Shown: piece after piece, positions 1 to 5,568 of the stretch
Numbering within the stretch: the first letter of the stretch is position 1
Layout of the letters: every line of letters begins with the position of its first letter
Assembly (NCBI GenBank): GCA_038316335.1
Contig: JBBQAM010000100.1
Coordinates: 1-5,608, forward strand
DNA from: JALHST01 sp038316335
GTDB taxonomy: Bacteria > Bacteroidota > Bacteroidia > Flavobacteriales > Flavobacteriaceae
Direction: 5' to 3'
DNA length: 5,608 bases
Notes under the pieces: model-generated
Seen by the model: the letters and a program-made list of their open reading frames with translations, nothing else
Databases searched by the model: none
What the model was told of the DNA's origin: nothing
Translations under genes and position numbers: made by a program

Positions 1-3
1 TTA

Positions 4-19
4 TTGGTTAGTTAACCAA
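4..19. promoter_or_regulatory. Perfect 16-bp inverted repeat, operator-like
   Basis: The sequence TTGGTTA-GT-TAACCAA has two 7-bp arms around a 2-bp centre and is followed by a run of A. The centre is too short for a good RNA hairpin with full arms, and no T-run follows on the + strand. A protein-binding dyad is therefore more likely than a terminator. The binding protein is unknown. The distance to the ATG (about 275 bp) is long, so it could serve a gene left of the window. Confidence 0.35.
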
Positions 20-120
20 AAAAAATAGAAATTTGTCACTGCCTGATTAAACCACCTAGCATTTTAATAGTCTATATTTCAGTGATACCTTTACGCCAGG
101 AATAAAGCAACCTAAATGAG

Positions 121-141
121 TTTACCGAACAGTCCGGTAGA
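121..141 (+). other. Imperfect stem-loop in the leader
   Basis: TACCG at 123-127 pairs with CGGTA at 135-139 across a 7-nt loop. A wobble pair (122/140) and a T-A pair (121/141) extend the stem. Its role is unknown. It may be a chance dyad, since only five contiguous Watson-Crick pairs support it. Confidence 0.2.
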
Positions 142-168
142 AAATTCTACATAATACTCAGTGGTACG

Positions 169-184
169 ATTGCCAAGTGGCAAT
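169..184. promoter_or_regulatory. Perfect 16-bp inverted repeat, operator-like
   Basis: ATTGCCA-AG-TGGCAAT has the same 7-2-7 geometry as the dyad at 4-19, but the half-site differs. It lies 111 bp upstream of the receptor start, a plausible place for a regulator site. There is no T-run, so it is not a terminator. The regulator cannot be named from the sequence. Confidence 0.4.
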
Positions 185-219
185 TGATCCATTTTCCCCA
201 AAAAACACCCTAGGTCGGC

Positions 220-237
220 ACTTCATAAAAATGAAGT
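220..237 (+). other. Hairpin with AAAA loop in the presumed 5' UTR
   Basis: ACTTCAT (220-226) and ATGAAGT (231-237) are perfect 7-bp arms around an AAAA tetraloop, followed by TTTATAGG. The stem is AT-rich and only a short T-run follows, so it would be a weak terminator for an upstream gene. It could equally be a leader stem that stabilises the receptor mRNA. Confidence 0.3.
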
Positions 238-295
238 TTATAGGATAACGCCGGTCCCTAAAATAATCCATCAATATTTTTTCCAAATTCAACCC

Positions 296-2686
296 ATGAA
301 GATATTCGCTATTTTATGTTTCCTATGGCTCGCCTCCCCTTTAGTTGCGCAACAAACCGGAACGCTCCATGGCGTGTTACAAGATACGGAGCAACTTCCT
401 ATTGAATTTGTTTCGGTTTATGTGACCCCTTTGAATGATGCCACCCACATGATTGCCGGCGCCACTACTGATGAATTCGGTGCTTTTACCATTAAGGACC
501 TTCCCCTCGGCACCTTTGCCCTTCACGCCCAATTCCTGGGCTTTCAGACGCTCTCTCAAACAATAACCATCAATGGCTCCAACCTAAATTTGGCATTGGG
601 AACCCTCATCCTGGAAGCTGACACCACCTTGCTCCAAGGCGTTCAGGTAACCGCTCAAAGAAAACTCGTTCAAAAGACCCCCCAAGGGTTGATCATTAAT
701 GCAGAAGCTACCCTAAGCCAACAAGGGGGATCTGCGATCGATCTGTTGCGAAATACCCCCACCATTTTTGTTGATGCCGAAGGTGGCATTACACTACGTG
801 GCAAGGCACCCCTTATTTTATTGAATGGTCGCAACTCAAGCCTTACCAATTTAGAGAACATTCCGGCAAGCAGCATTGCCAGCATCGAGATCATTACAAG
901 CCCCGGGGCCCAATACGATGCAAGTGCTGAAAATGGCATCCTTAATATCATCCTTAAAAAGGGAGAGGAAAACGGCACCAATGGAGCCTTTGCAATCGGT
1001 TATGGCTATGGGTCAAAGTGGCGGGCGAACAGTTCGGCACAATTAAATCATAATTCAGGTAGCTTCAACATTGCCGCCTCCTATGACAATCGGTTCGCGA
1101 ACCGAACCCGAAAAGTCGATGGAGATCGTGTAAATTTTTTGATTCCCGACCGCTATTATCTTACCCAACGGCGTGCCGACGATCGTCAGGAACGCAATCA
1201 TAACCTAAAACTAAACCTGGACAAGGAATTCGAAAAAGGCCAATTGGGTTTCGAATGGCTTGCAGCCTATACCGATGAAGACAACTATGAAGCCTTGGTA
1301 AGCACTTTTGACCAGCAAGACAATAGCTTTGTGTCAAGCAATCGTCGTTTTTCGCAGGAGCTGAGGCGGGCAAATGTGAATGAATTGGCCCTTAATTACG
1401 AACGAAAGTTCACGGATCCGGATAAAAAGTTGAACTTGGGCCTGTCTTCCTCCTTTTATCGCTCAAAGGAAAACACCAACATCGACACCCAAGATCGGGC
1501 CGAGGACATGACCGATCTAGCGGATCCTTATTTACAGCGAACCAACTTTAATGAAACGGGGAACATTACGAATTTTAGGGCCGATTACGCGCAAAAACTA
1601 GGAACTGGAACCTTCGAAGGAGGTTATAAATTGATTTTCCGATCTACCGATGACGATTTTCAGCAACAAAACCAAGTAAACGGAATCTTTGAATCGGTTC
1701 CCGAACAAACCGGTGTCTTAACTTTTAAGGAACAGATCCATGCGGTGTATGCGCAACAAAAAGGCCCTATTGGAACGAAAGAAAAACCGATCCTCGAATA
1801 TGAGGCCGGCCTCCGGGTCGAACAGACCAATAATAACGGGAATTTGGTACCTCAGGGCGATGCGTTTAAAGCGAATTATTTTAGCGTTTTTCCGTCAGTG
1901 GGACTTACACATCGATTTTCGACTACCTCCTTTCTGAGATTGGGCTATAACCGAAGGATCAATCGACCAAGTTTGGGTCAATTGAATCCGTTTACCGATA
2001 TCACCGACTCCTTGAGCCAGCATAGTGGCAACCCAAATCTAAAACCTGAATTGGTGAATGCCCTCGAATTGAACTTCAGTAAGGATTTTAATCATACCGG
2101 AATCAGTGCAAAAGTGTTCTACCGTTCCGGAAAGAATCCGATCATGTCCTACACTGAATTGCGTTCGGACGGGGTGTTGCTTTCACGACCGGAAAATGTG
2201 GGCAGCCAAAATATATACGGCCTGGAAACCATTTTCACCTTTAGCACAGGACAAATTTGGAAAGGCAATCTTAGCTATAGCATTTTTCAACAGAACATCG
2301 ATGCAGGGAACATCGGGGTAGAAGCTTTAAACCAACAGGTGAGTAGTAATTTGAAATTGATCAATGATCTTACGCTCTGGAAAGGGGGCCAAATGCAACT
2401 CATCGGGGTGTATAACTCCCCGGTTGCGACCGTACAAGGCACCCGAGTGGCCCTTTATTATGGCGATATGGCTTTTCAACAAAAAATATGGAAAGATCGT
2501 GGAAGATTGGGTATCATCTTTACCGATATTTTCGATTCCCAGCGTGGTGGTTATAACCTAAAAACTTCGGAATTTCAATTTGACCGAAGATTCAAGATCG
2601 ATTCAAGGGCCTTCTTGGTTACACTAGGCTACACCTTTGGCACCAAATTCAAGGAAGAATTAATGGAGAATCAATTCGAGAATTAA
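296..2686 (+). CDS. TonB-dependent receptor-like outer membrane beta-barrel protein
   Basis: A complete 796-residue protein predicted to sit in the outer membrane. The order is as follows. Residues 1-18 are a Sec signal peptide with a short basic N-end, a hydrophobic core and likely cleavage after LVA, before QQ. Residues about 22-107 form a CarboxypepD_reg-like beta-sandwich (GVLQDTEQLPIEFVSV, then TTDEFGAFTIKDLP). A TonB-box-like VQVTA lies at 116-120. A plug domain covers about 128-222, with ITLRGKAPLILLNGR at 165-179 and a closing ILNIILKKG at 215-223. The rest is a long barrel rich in alternating aromatic and polar strands, of the OMP_b-brl_3 type, with a last strand near GYTFG (778-782) and a short acidic tail. 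Family members of this plan are usually about 750-850 residues, so the length is normal. No SusD partner, anti-sigma factor or substrate enzyme is adjacent, so the ligand is unknown; peptide, metal chelate or glycan are all possible. The ATG at 296 is chosen because the signal peptide begins there directly. Confidence 0.9.
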   Translation: MKIFAILCFLWLASPLVAQQTGTLHGVLQDTEQLPIEFVSVYVTPLNDATHMIAGATTDEFGAFTIKDLPLGTFALHAQFLGFQTLSQTITINGSNLNLALGTLILEADTTLLQGVQVTAQRKLVQKTPQGLIINAEATLSQQGGSAIDLLRNTPTIFVDAEGGITLRGKAPLILLNGRNSSLTNLENIPASSIASIEIITSPGAQYDASAENGILNIILKKGEENGTNGAFAIGYGYGSKWRANSSAQLNHNSGSFNIAASYDNRFANRTRKVDGDRVNFLIPDRYYLTQRRADDRQERNHNLKLNLDKEFEKGQLGFEWLAAYTDEDNYEALVSTFDQQDNSFVSSNRRFSQELRRANVNELALNYERKFTDPDKKLNLGLSSSFYRSKENTNIDTQDRAEDMTDLADPYLQRTNFNETGNITNFRADYAQKLGTGTFEGGYKLIFRSTDDDFQQQNQVNGIFESVPEQTGVLTFKEQIHAVYAQQKGPIGTKEKPILEYEAGLRVEQTNNNGNLVPQGDAFKANYFSVFPSVGLTHRFSTTSFLRLGYNRRINRPSLGQLNPFTDITDSLSQHSGNPNLKPELVNALELNFSKDFNHTGISAKVFYRSGKNPIMSYTELRSDGVLLSRPENVGSQNIYGLETIFTFSTGQIWKGNLSYSIFQQNIDAGNIGVEALNQQVSSNLKLINDLTLWKGGQMQLIGVYNSPVATVQGTRVALYYGDMAFQQKIWKDRGRLGIIFTDIFDSQRGGYNLKTSEFQFDRRFKIDSRAFLVTLGYTFGTKFKEELMENQFEN

Positions 2687-2804
2687 GTCAACCTTCATTG
2701 CCTATTTGGCATCTAAAAAAGAAAGCGGCATGCCCATTTGATTTCCTAGGTTTTCTAGGTGCAATCATTTTCATAGTGATCGTCAAGTAGTTAACCCATC
2801 CATC

Positions 2805-2816
2805 TTTTGATCAAAA
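2805..2816. promoter_or_regulatory. Perfect 12-bp palindrome TTTTGATCAAAA upstream of glgA
   Basis: TTTTGATCAAAA is its own reverse complement. With one bulged C at 2804, the flanks CCAT (2800-2803) and ATGG (2817-2820) pair as well, so the region can also fold as a hairpin with a GATC loop. It is about 170 bp from the glgA start. It includes a TTTG that could act as a -33 element, which would make it a repressor-type site; that is inference. An AT-rich 12-mer palindrome can also arise by chance. Confidence 0.3.
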
Positions 2817-2860
2817 ATGGGGAAAAAGGTATTTGAATGGTATGATGTCTTAAATACGGA

Positions 2861-2884
2861 AATATGTCATATCTTATACATATT
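2861..2884. promoter_or_regulatory. Inverted repeat with 7-bp arms upstream of glgA
   Basis: AATATGT (2861-2867) and ACATATT (2878-2884) are perfect inverted arms separated by 10 bp, so the arm centres lie 17 bp apart. This spacing would suit a dimeric regulator, but the arms are AT-only except for one G/C pair, which makes chance occurrence likely. No regulator can be named. Confidence 0.25.
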
Positions 2885-2900
2885 AAATCTAAAGGGCATC

Positions 2901-2917
2901 CTGTACAAATTGTATAG
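2901..2917. promoter_or_regulatory. 17-bp near-perfect dyad upstream of glgA
   Basis: CTGTACAA-A-TTGTATAG has 8-bp half-sites around one central base, with a single mismatch (G at 2903 opposite T at 2915). It lies about 70 bp before the glgA ATG. Size and symmetry fit a binding site for a dimeric helix-turn-helix regulator. Whether it acts as one cannot be told from a single copy. Confidence 0.35.
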
Positions 2918-2937
2918 TTTCCCATCCCTACCAGTAT

Positions 2938-2957
2938 GCCTGCCGGATCTCGCGGGT
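2938..2957 (+). other. GC-richer stem in the glgA 5' UTR
   Basis: CCTGC (2939-2943) pairs with GCGGG (2952-2956), including one G-U pair, across an 8-nt loop; a wobble pair at 2938/2957 adds to it. The sequence around it (about 2938-2961) is clearly GC-richer than the rest of the gap. TCTAAA (2888-2893) and TTTAGA (2965-2970) could enclose it in a longer-range helix. This does not match any riboswitch class that I recognise. A leader structure affecting glgA translation is possible but weakly supported. Confidence 0.2.
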
Positions 2958-2985
2958 CGGTGGATTTAGACCTTAAACGATTGCT

Positions 2986-4188
2986 ATGAAAGTACTTTTT
3001 TATACCCGGGAATTTCCGCCTTATGTCTATGGGGGTGCAGGCGTACATGTGGAGTATCTTTCTGCCGAACTTGCCAAACTCATGGAGGTCGAAGTGCGTT
3101 GTTTTGGGGATCAAGATGAGAAGACCGATCATCTTACTGTCAAAGGCTATCCGTATGAGAACACCTTATACAAGCATTCGAACCCCCAATTAAAGGCCGT
3201 ATTGCAAACCTTAAGTACCTGCGTGCAGATGAATGCCGAAACCATCGATGCCGATATCGTGCATTGCCATACTTGGTATTCAAACTTTGCCGGCATCATT
3301 GCCAAATTGTGTTATGGTATTCCTTTGGTCGTAACGACCCATTCCTTGGAACCCTTGCGACCTTGGAAGCGCGAGCAATTGGGAAGGGGTTATGATGCTT
3401 CCCTTTGGATCGAGAAAACGGCCATCGAAATGGCCGACGCCGTCATCGCGGTATCAAAGGAAACCCGGGATGATATCTTACATCATTTCAATGTGGATCC
3501 CGAAAAAATAAAAGTAATCTATAACGGAATCAACCTAAAGGAATATCAGTCGACCCAAGAAACAACCGCCCTTGAAAAGTACCACATCGATAGGTCAAAA
3601 CCCTATGTACTTTTTGTCGGAAGGATTACCAAGCAAAAGGGTATCATTCATTTGGTGAATGCCATAAAATATATCGATGCCGACACCCAGATCGTGCTTT
3701 GTGCCGGAGCGCCCGATACGCCTGAAATTGCAAAAGAAATGGAGGAAAGCGTGCACAAGGTCCAAAAAGAGCGGGACAATGTCATATGGATCGCCGAAAT
3801 GCTCGATAAAAAATCGGTCATTCAACTCTACTCGCATGCCGATGTATTCTGTTGCCCTTCGATCTATGAACCCTTTGGAATCATCAATATTGAGGCCATG
3901 GCCTGCCGAACGGCCGTCGTTGCCAGTGCGGTTGGCGGCATTAAGGAGGTGGTGGTCGATGGGGAAACCGGCATCCTGGTACCCTTGGATCAACAGCAGG
4001 TCGCCCCATTTGAACCGAAATTCCCGGATACGTTCGCACGTAATCTGGCCACTGGAATAAATAGGCTCATCAATAATCGGGAATTGCGCGAAAAAATGGC
4101 CGAAAATGGCCGAAAAAGGGTCGAAGAAACCTTCGATTGGTCGGCCATTGCGCACCAAATCAAAGCCTTATACGAATCATTAAAGTAG
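2986..4188 (+). CDS. glgA: GT4-family glycogen synthase (ADP-glucose dependent), GlgA/GlgM type
   Basis: A cytoplasmic GT-B glycosyltransferase of 400 residues that transfers glucose from ADP-glucose to an alpha-1,4-glucan. It is not the classical GT5 GlgA: it is shorter than the usual ~480 residues and lacks the N-terminal KTGGL motif, having YGGAGVH at 15-21 instead. The block THSLEPLRPWK (118-128) is a hallmark of the actinobacterial-type GlgA family, whose usual length is about 390. The N-terminal Rossmann half has HCHTW at 93-97. The hinge to the second half is near VIYNGI (177-182). The C-terminal half has VGRITKQKG (211-219), with R213 and K218 as likely phosphate-binding residues, and YEPFGIINIE (294-303), giving the retaining E-x7-E motif at E295 and E303. 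All key residues are intact. The start at 2986 puts MKVLFYTREFPP at the normal family N-terminus; no strong Shine-Dalgarno precedes it. It is followed 7 nt later by glgC. Actinobacterial relatives (GlgM) make maltose-1-phosphate from ADP-glucose and glucose-1-phosphate, so the exact acceptor is uncertain. Confidence 0.93.
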   Translation: MKVLFYTREFPPYVYGGAGVHVEYLSAELAKLMEVEVRCFGDQDEKTDHLTVKGYPYENTLYKHSNPQLKAVLQTLSTCVQMNAETIDADIVHCHTWYSNFAGIIAKLCYGIPLVVTTHSLEPLRPWKREQLGRGYDASLWIEKTAIEMADAVIAVSKETRDDILHHFNVDPEKIKVIYNGINLKEYQSTQETTALEKYHIDRSKPYVLFVGRITKQKGIIHLVNAIKYIDADTQIVLCAGAPDTPEIAKEMEESVHKVQKERDNVIWIAEMLDKKSVIQLYSHADVFCCPSIYEPFGIINIEAMACRTAVVASAVGGIKEVVVDGETGILVPLDQQQVAPFEPKFPDTFARNLATGINRLINNRELREKMAENGRKRVEETFDWSAIAHQIKALYESLK

Positions 4189-4195
4189 AAAGATC

Positions 4196-5476
4196 ATGTT
4201 CAATAATAAAGTACTAGCCATTATTTTAGGCGGAGGTCAGGGATCTCGGCTCTTCCCATTGACCGAAAACAGGGCCAAACCCGCGGTACCAATCGCCGGG
4301 AAATATCGTTTGGTCGATATCCCGATCTCAAACTGCATCAATTCTGAAATCAAAAGAATGTACGTATTGACGCAATTCAATTCGGCTTCCTTGAACCGAC
4401 ATATTAAAAATACCTATCATTTTAGTTTTTTCAGCTCTGCCTTTGTCGATGTCTTAGCGGCCGAACAGACCATGCAGAGCGGCAATTGGTTTCAAGGAAC
4501 CGCTGATGCCGTACGGCAGAGTATGCATCATTTTTTGCAACACGATTTCGATTATGCCTTGATCCTTTCTGGTGACCAATTGTATCAGATGGATTTTAAC
4601 GAAATGATCGAAAAACATATCGAACACGCTGCCGAAATATCGATCGGAACAATTCCGGTACATGCCAATGATGCGACCTCCTTTGGTATTTTGAAAACCG
4701 ACCACGAGGGCATGATCGCCTCCTTTATCGAAAAACCGTCTACCGAACGCTTGCCTGGCTGGGATTCGGAGGTAAGTGACGAAATGAAGCAGGAAGGGCG
4801 CATCTATTTAGCTTCCATGGGCATTTATATCTTTAATCGCGAGGTGCTTATCAACTTGATGAACAATCCCGACACCATGGATTTTGGAAAGGAAATCCTC
4901 CCCCAATCAATCGGTAAACACAAAATCATGAGCTATCCCTTTGAAGGGTATTGGACCGATATCGGAAATATAGATTCTTTCTTTGAGGCAAATCTGGGTT
5001 TGACCGATAGCATCCCTAAATTTAATCTCTACGATACGAAAAAGGTCATCTACACCCGGGCCAGAATGTTACCGACCTCAAAAATTTCGGGCACCCAAAT
5101 GGATAAAGCCGTGATTAGTGACGGTTGCATCATTCATGCCTCTAGGATCGAACGATCGGTCATCGGGGTGCGTTCGAGGATCGGAAAGGGGTCTACCGTC
5201 ATCAATACGTATATGATGGGCAGTGATACCTACGAGACCTTGGAAGAAATAGAGCACAACCATATCAAGATCCTGGCAGGCATCGGGGAGCGATGCTATA
5301 TCAAAAATACCATCATCGATATCAACTGTCGCATCGGTGATGATGTTACCATCGATGGAGGGCCGCATCTTCATGATGCTGAAACGGACACCTATGTCGT
5401 AAAAGATGGCATCGTAGTCATAAAAAAGGGGGCGGTCATCCCGGCAGGATTTAAATTGGAAGGTCCAAATAAATAA
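4196..5476 (+). CDS. glgC: Glucose-1-phosphate adenylyltransferase (ADP-glucose pyrophosphorylase)
   Basis: A 426-residue cytoplasmic enzyme making ADP-glucose and pyrophosphate from ATP and glucose-1-phosphate, the committed step of glycogen synthesis; normally a homotetramer. The nucleotidyltransferase domain (about 5-275) has LGGGQGSRLFPLT at 11-23, RAKPAVP at 26-32, GKYRLVDIPISNCINS at 35-50, GTADAVRQ at 101-108, LSGDQLYQMDF at 124-134 with the likely metal-binding D127, IEKP at 178-181 with the likely sugar-phosphate-binding K180, and GYWTDIGNIDSF at 251-262. A left-handed beta-helix C-terminal domain (about 290-425) has hexapeptide-like turns such as AVISDGCII, SVIGVRSRIG and NTIIDINCRIG. 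Length and motifs resemble cyanobacterial/plant-type GlgC, and every catalytic motif is present. The purine-rich AGAAAGA just before ATG may act as a weak ribosome binding site. The gene is 7 nt behind glgA and surely co-transcribed with it. No terminator follows: six bases after the stop a heptamer array begins. Confidence 0.96.
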   Translation: MFNNKVLAIILGGGQGSRLFPLTENRAKPAVPIAGKYRLVDIPISNCINSEIKRMYVLTQFNSASLNRHIKNTYHFSFFSSAFVDVLAAEQTMQSGNWFQGTADAVRQSMHHFLQHDFDYALILSGDQLYQMDFNEMIEKHIEHAAEISIGTIPVHANDATSFGILKTDHEGMIASFIEKPSTERLPGWDSEVSDEMKQEGRIYLASMGIYIFNREVLINLMNNPDTMDFGKEILPQSIGKHKIMSYPFEGYWTDIGNIDSFFEANLGLTDSIPKFNLYDTKKVIYTRARMLPTSKISGTQMDKAVISDGCIIHASRIERSVIGVRSRIGKGSTVINTYMMGSDTYETLEEIEHNHIKILAGIGERCYIKNTIIDINCRIGDDVTIDGGPHLHDAETDTYVVKDGIVVIKKGAVIPAGFKLEGPNK

Positions 5477-5491
5477 CAATTTCCGAGGTAC

Positions 5492-5531
5492 GAAGTCGGA
5501 AGTGTAAAGTACGAGGTACGAAATCGGAAGT
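5492..5531 (+). repeat. First copy of a 40-bp perfect repeat inside the heptamer array
   Basis: This copy consists of the last five bases of one unit followed by the units A B C D A (A=CGGAAGT, B=GTAAAGT, C=ACGAGGT, D=ACGAAAT). It is identical to 5569-5608, at an offset of 77 bp, which is exactly 11 heptamers. This indicates a higher-order duplication on top of the 7-bp period. Confidence 0.9.
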
Positions 5532-5568
5532 CGGAAGTGCAAAGTCGAAAGTGCAAAGTCGGAAGTCG

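Larger units (their letters stand above)
1..295. other. Non-coding leader upstream of the outer membrane receptor gene
   Basis: No reading frame in this AT-rich stretch has the length or composition of a gene, and no end of an upstream gene is visible. It holds four short inverted repeats, listed separately. I searched for the Bacteroidota promoter pattern (TTTG near -33 and TAnnTTTG near -7). The nearest -7 matches are TATATTTC at 73-80 and TATTTTTT at 275-282, and neither has a well-spaced -33 element, so no promoter is called. The bases just before the ATG at 296 lack a Shine-Dalgarno sequence and are A/T/C-rich, which is common in this phylum. Confidence 0.7.
2687..2985. other. Non-coding gap with glgA upstream region
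   Basis: The 299 bp between the receptor stop and the glgA start contain no credible gene. Small hairpins after the stop (TGCC/GGCA at 2699-2711 and CCTAG/CTAGG at 2745-2759) lack a following T-run, so no intrinsic terminator is called. The second half holds a palindrome, two larger dyads and a GC-richer stem close to glgA. A possible promoter pairs TTTG at 2806-2809 with the TTTG-ending octamer GGTATTTG at 2828-2835, but the TA of the -7 consensus is missing, so this is only a weak suggestion. The glgAC transcript most likely starts somewhere in this gap. Confidence 0.6.

Noticed and set aside
2745..2759. CCTAG/CTAGG hairpin as a terminator for the receptor gene
   Set aside because: The stem is only 5 bp and no T-run follows directly, so it does not meet the pattern of an intrinsic terminator.
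2791..3132. Minus-strand open frame of 113 codons across the glgA upstream region
   Set aside because: It overlaps the conserved N-terminus of glgA antisense and runs into the intergenic gap without any recognisable domain or start context.
4093..4112. Tandem AAAATGGCCG x2 in glgA as a possible slippage or phase-variation site
   Set aside because: The repeat has only two copies, the reading frame continues into a family-typical C-terminus (NGRKRVEETFDW), and a 10-bp change would destroy it. The similarity comes from the codons for two similar tripeptides, not from a recent duplication.
3595..4158. Minus-strand open frame of 187 codons antisense to glgA
   Set aside because: It lies wholly opposite the conserved C-terminal domain of glgA and shows no family motif. 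It stays open because of codon usage on the sense strand.
5078..5542. Minus-strand open frame of 154 codons overlapping the glgC end and the heptamer array
   Set aside because: Its start lies inside the repeat array and the rest is antisense to the conserved beta-helix domain of glgC. It has no recognisable domain, so it is a shadow frame.
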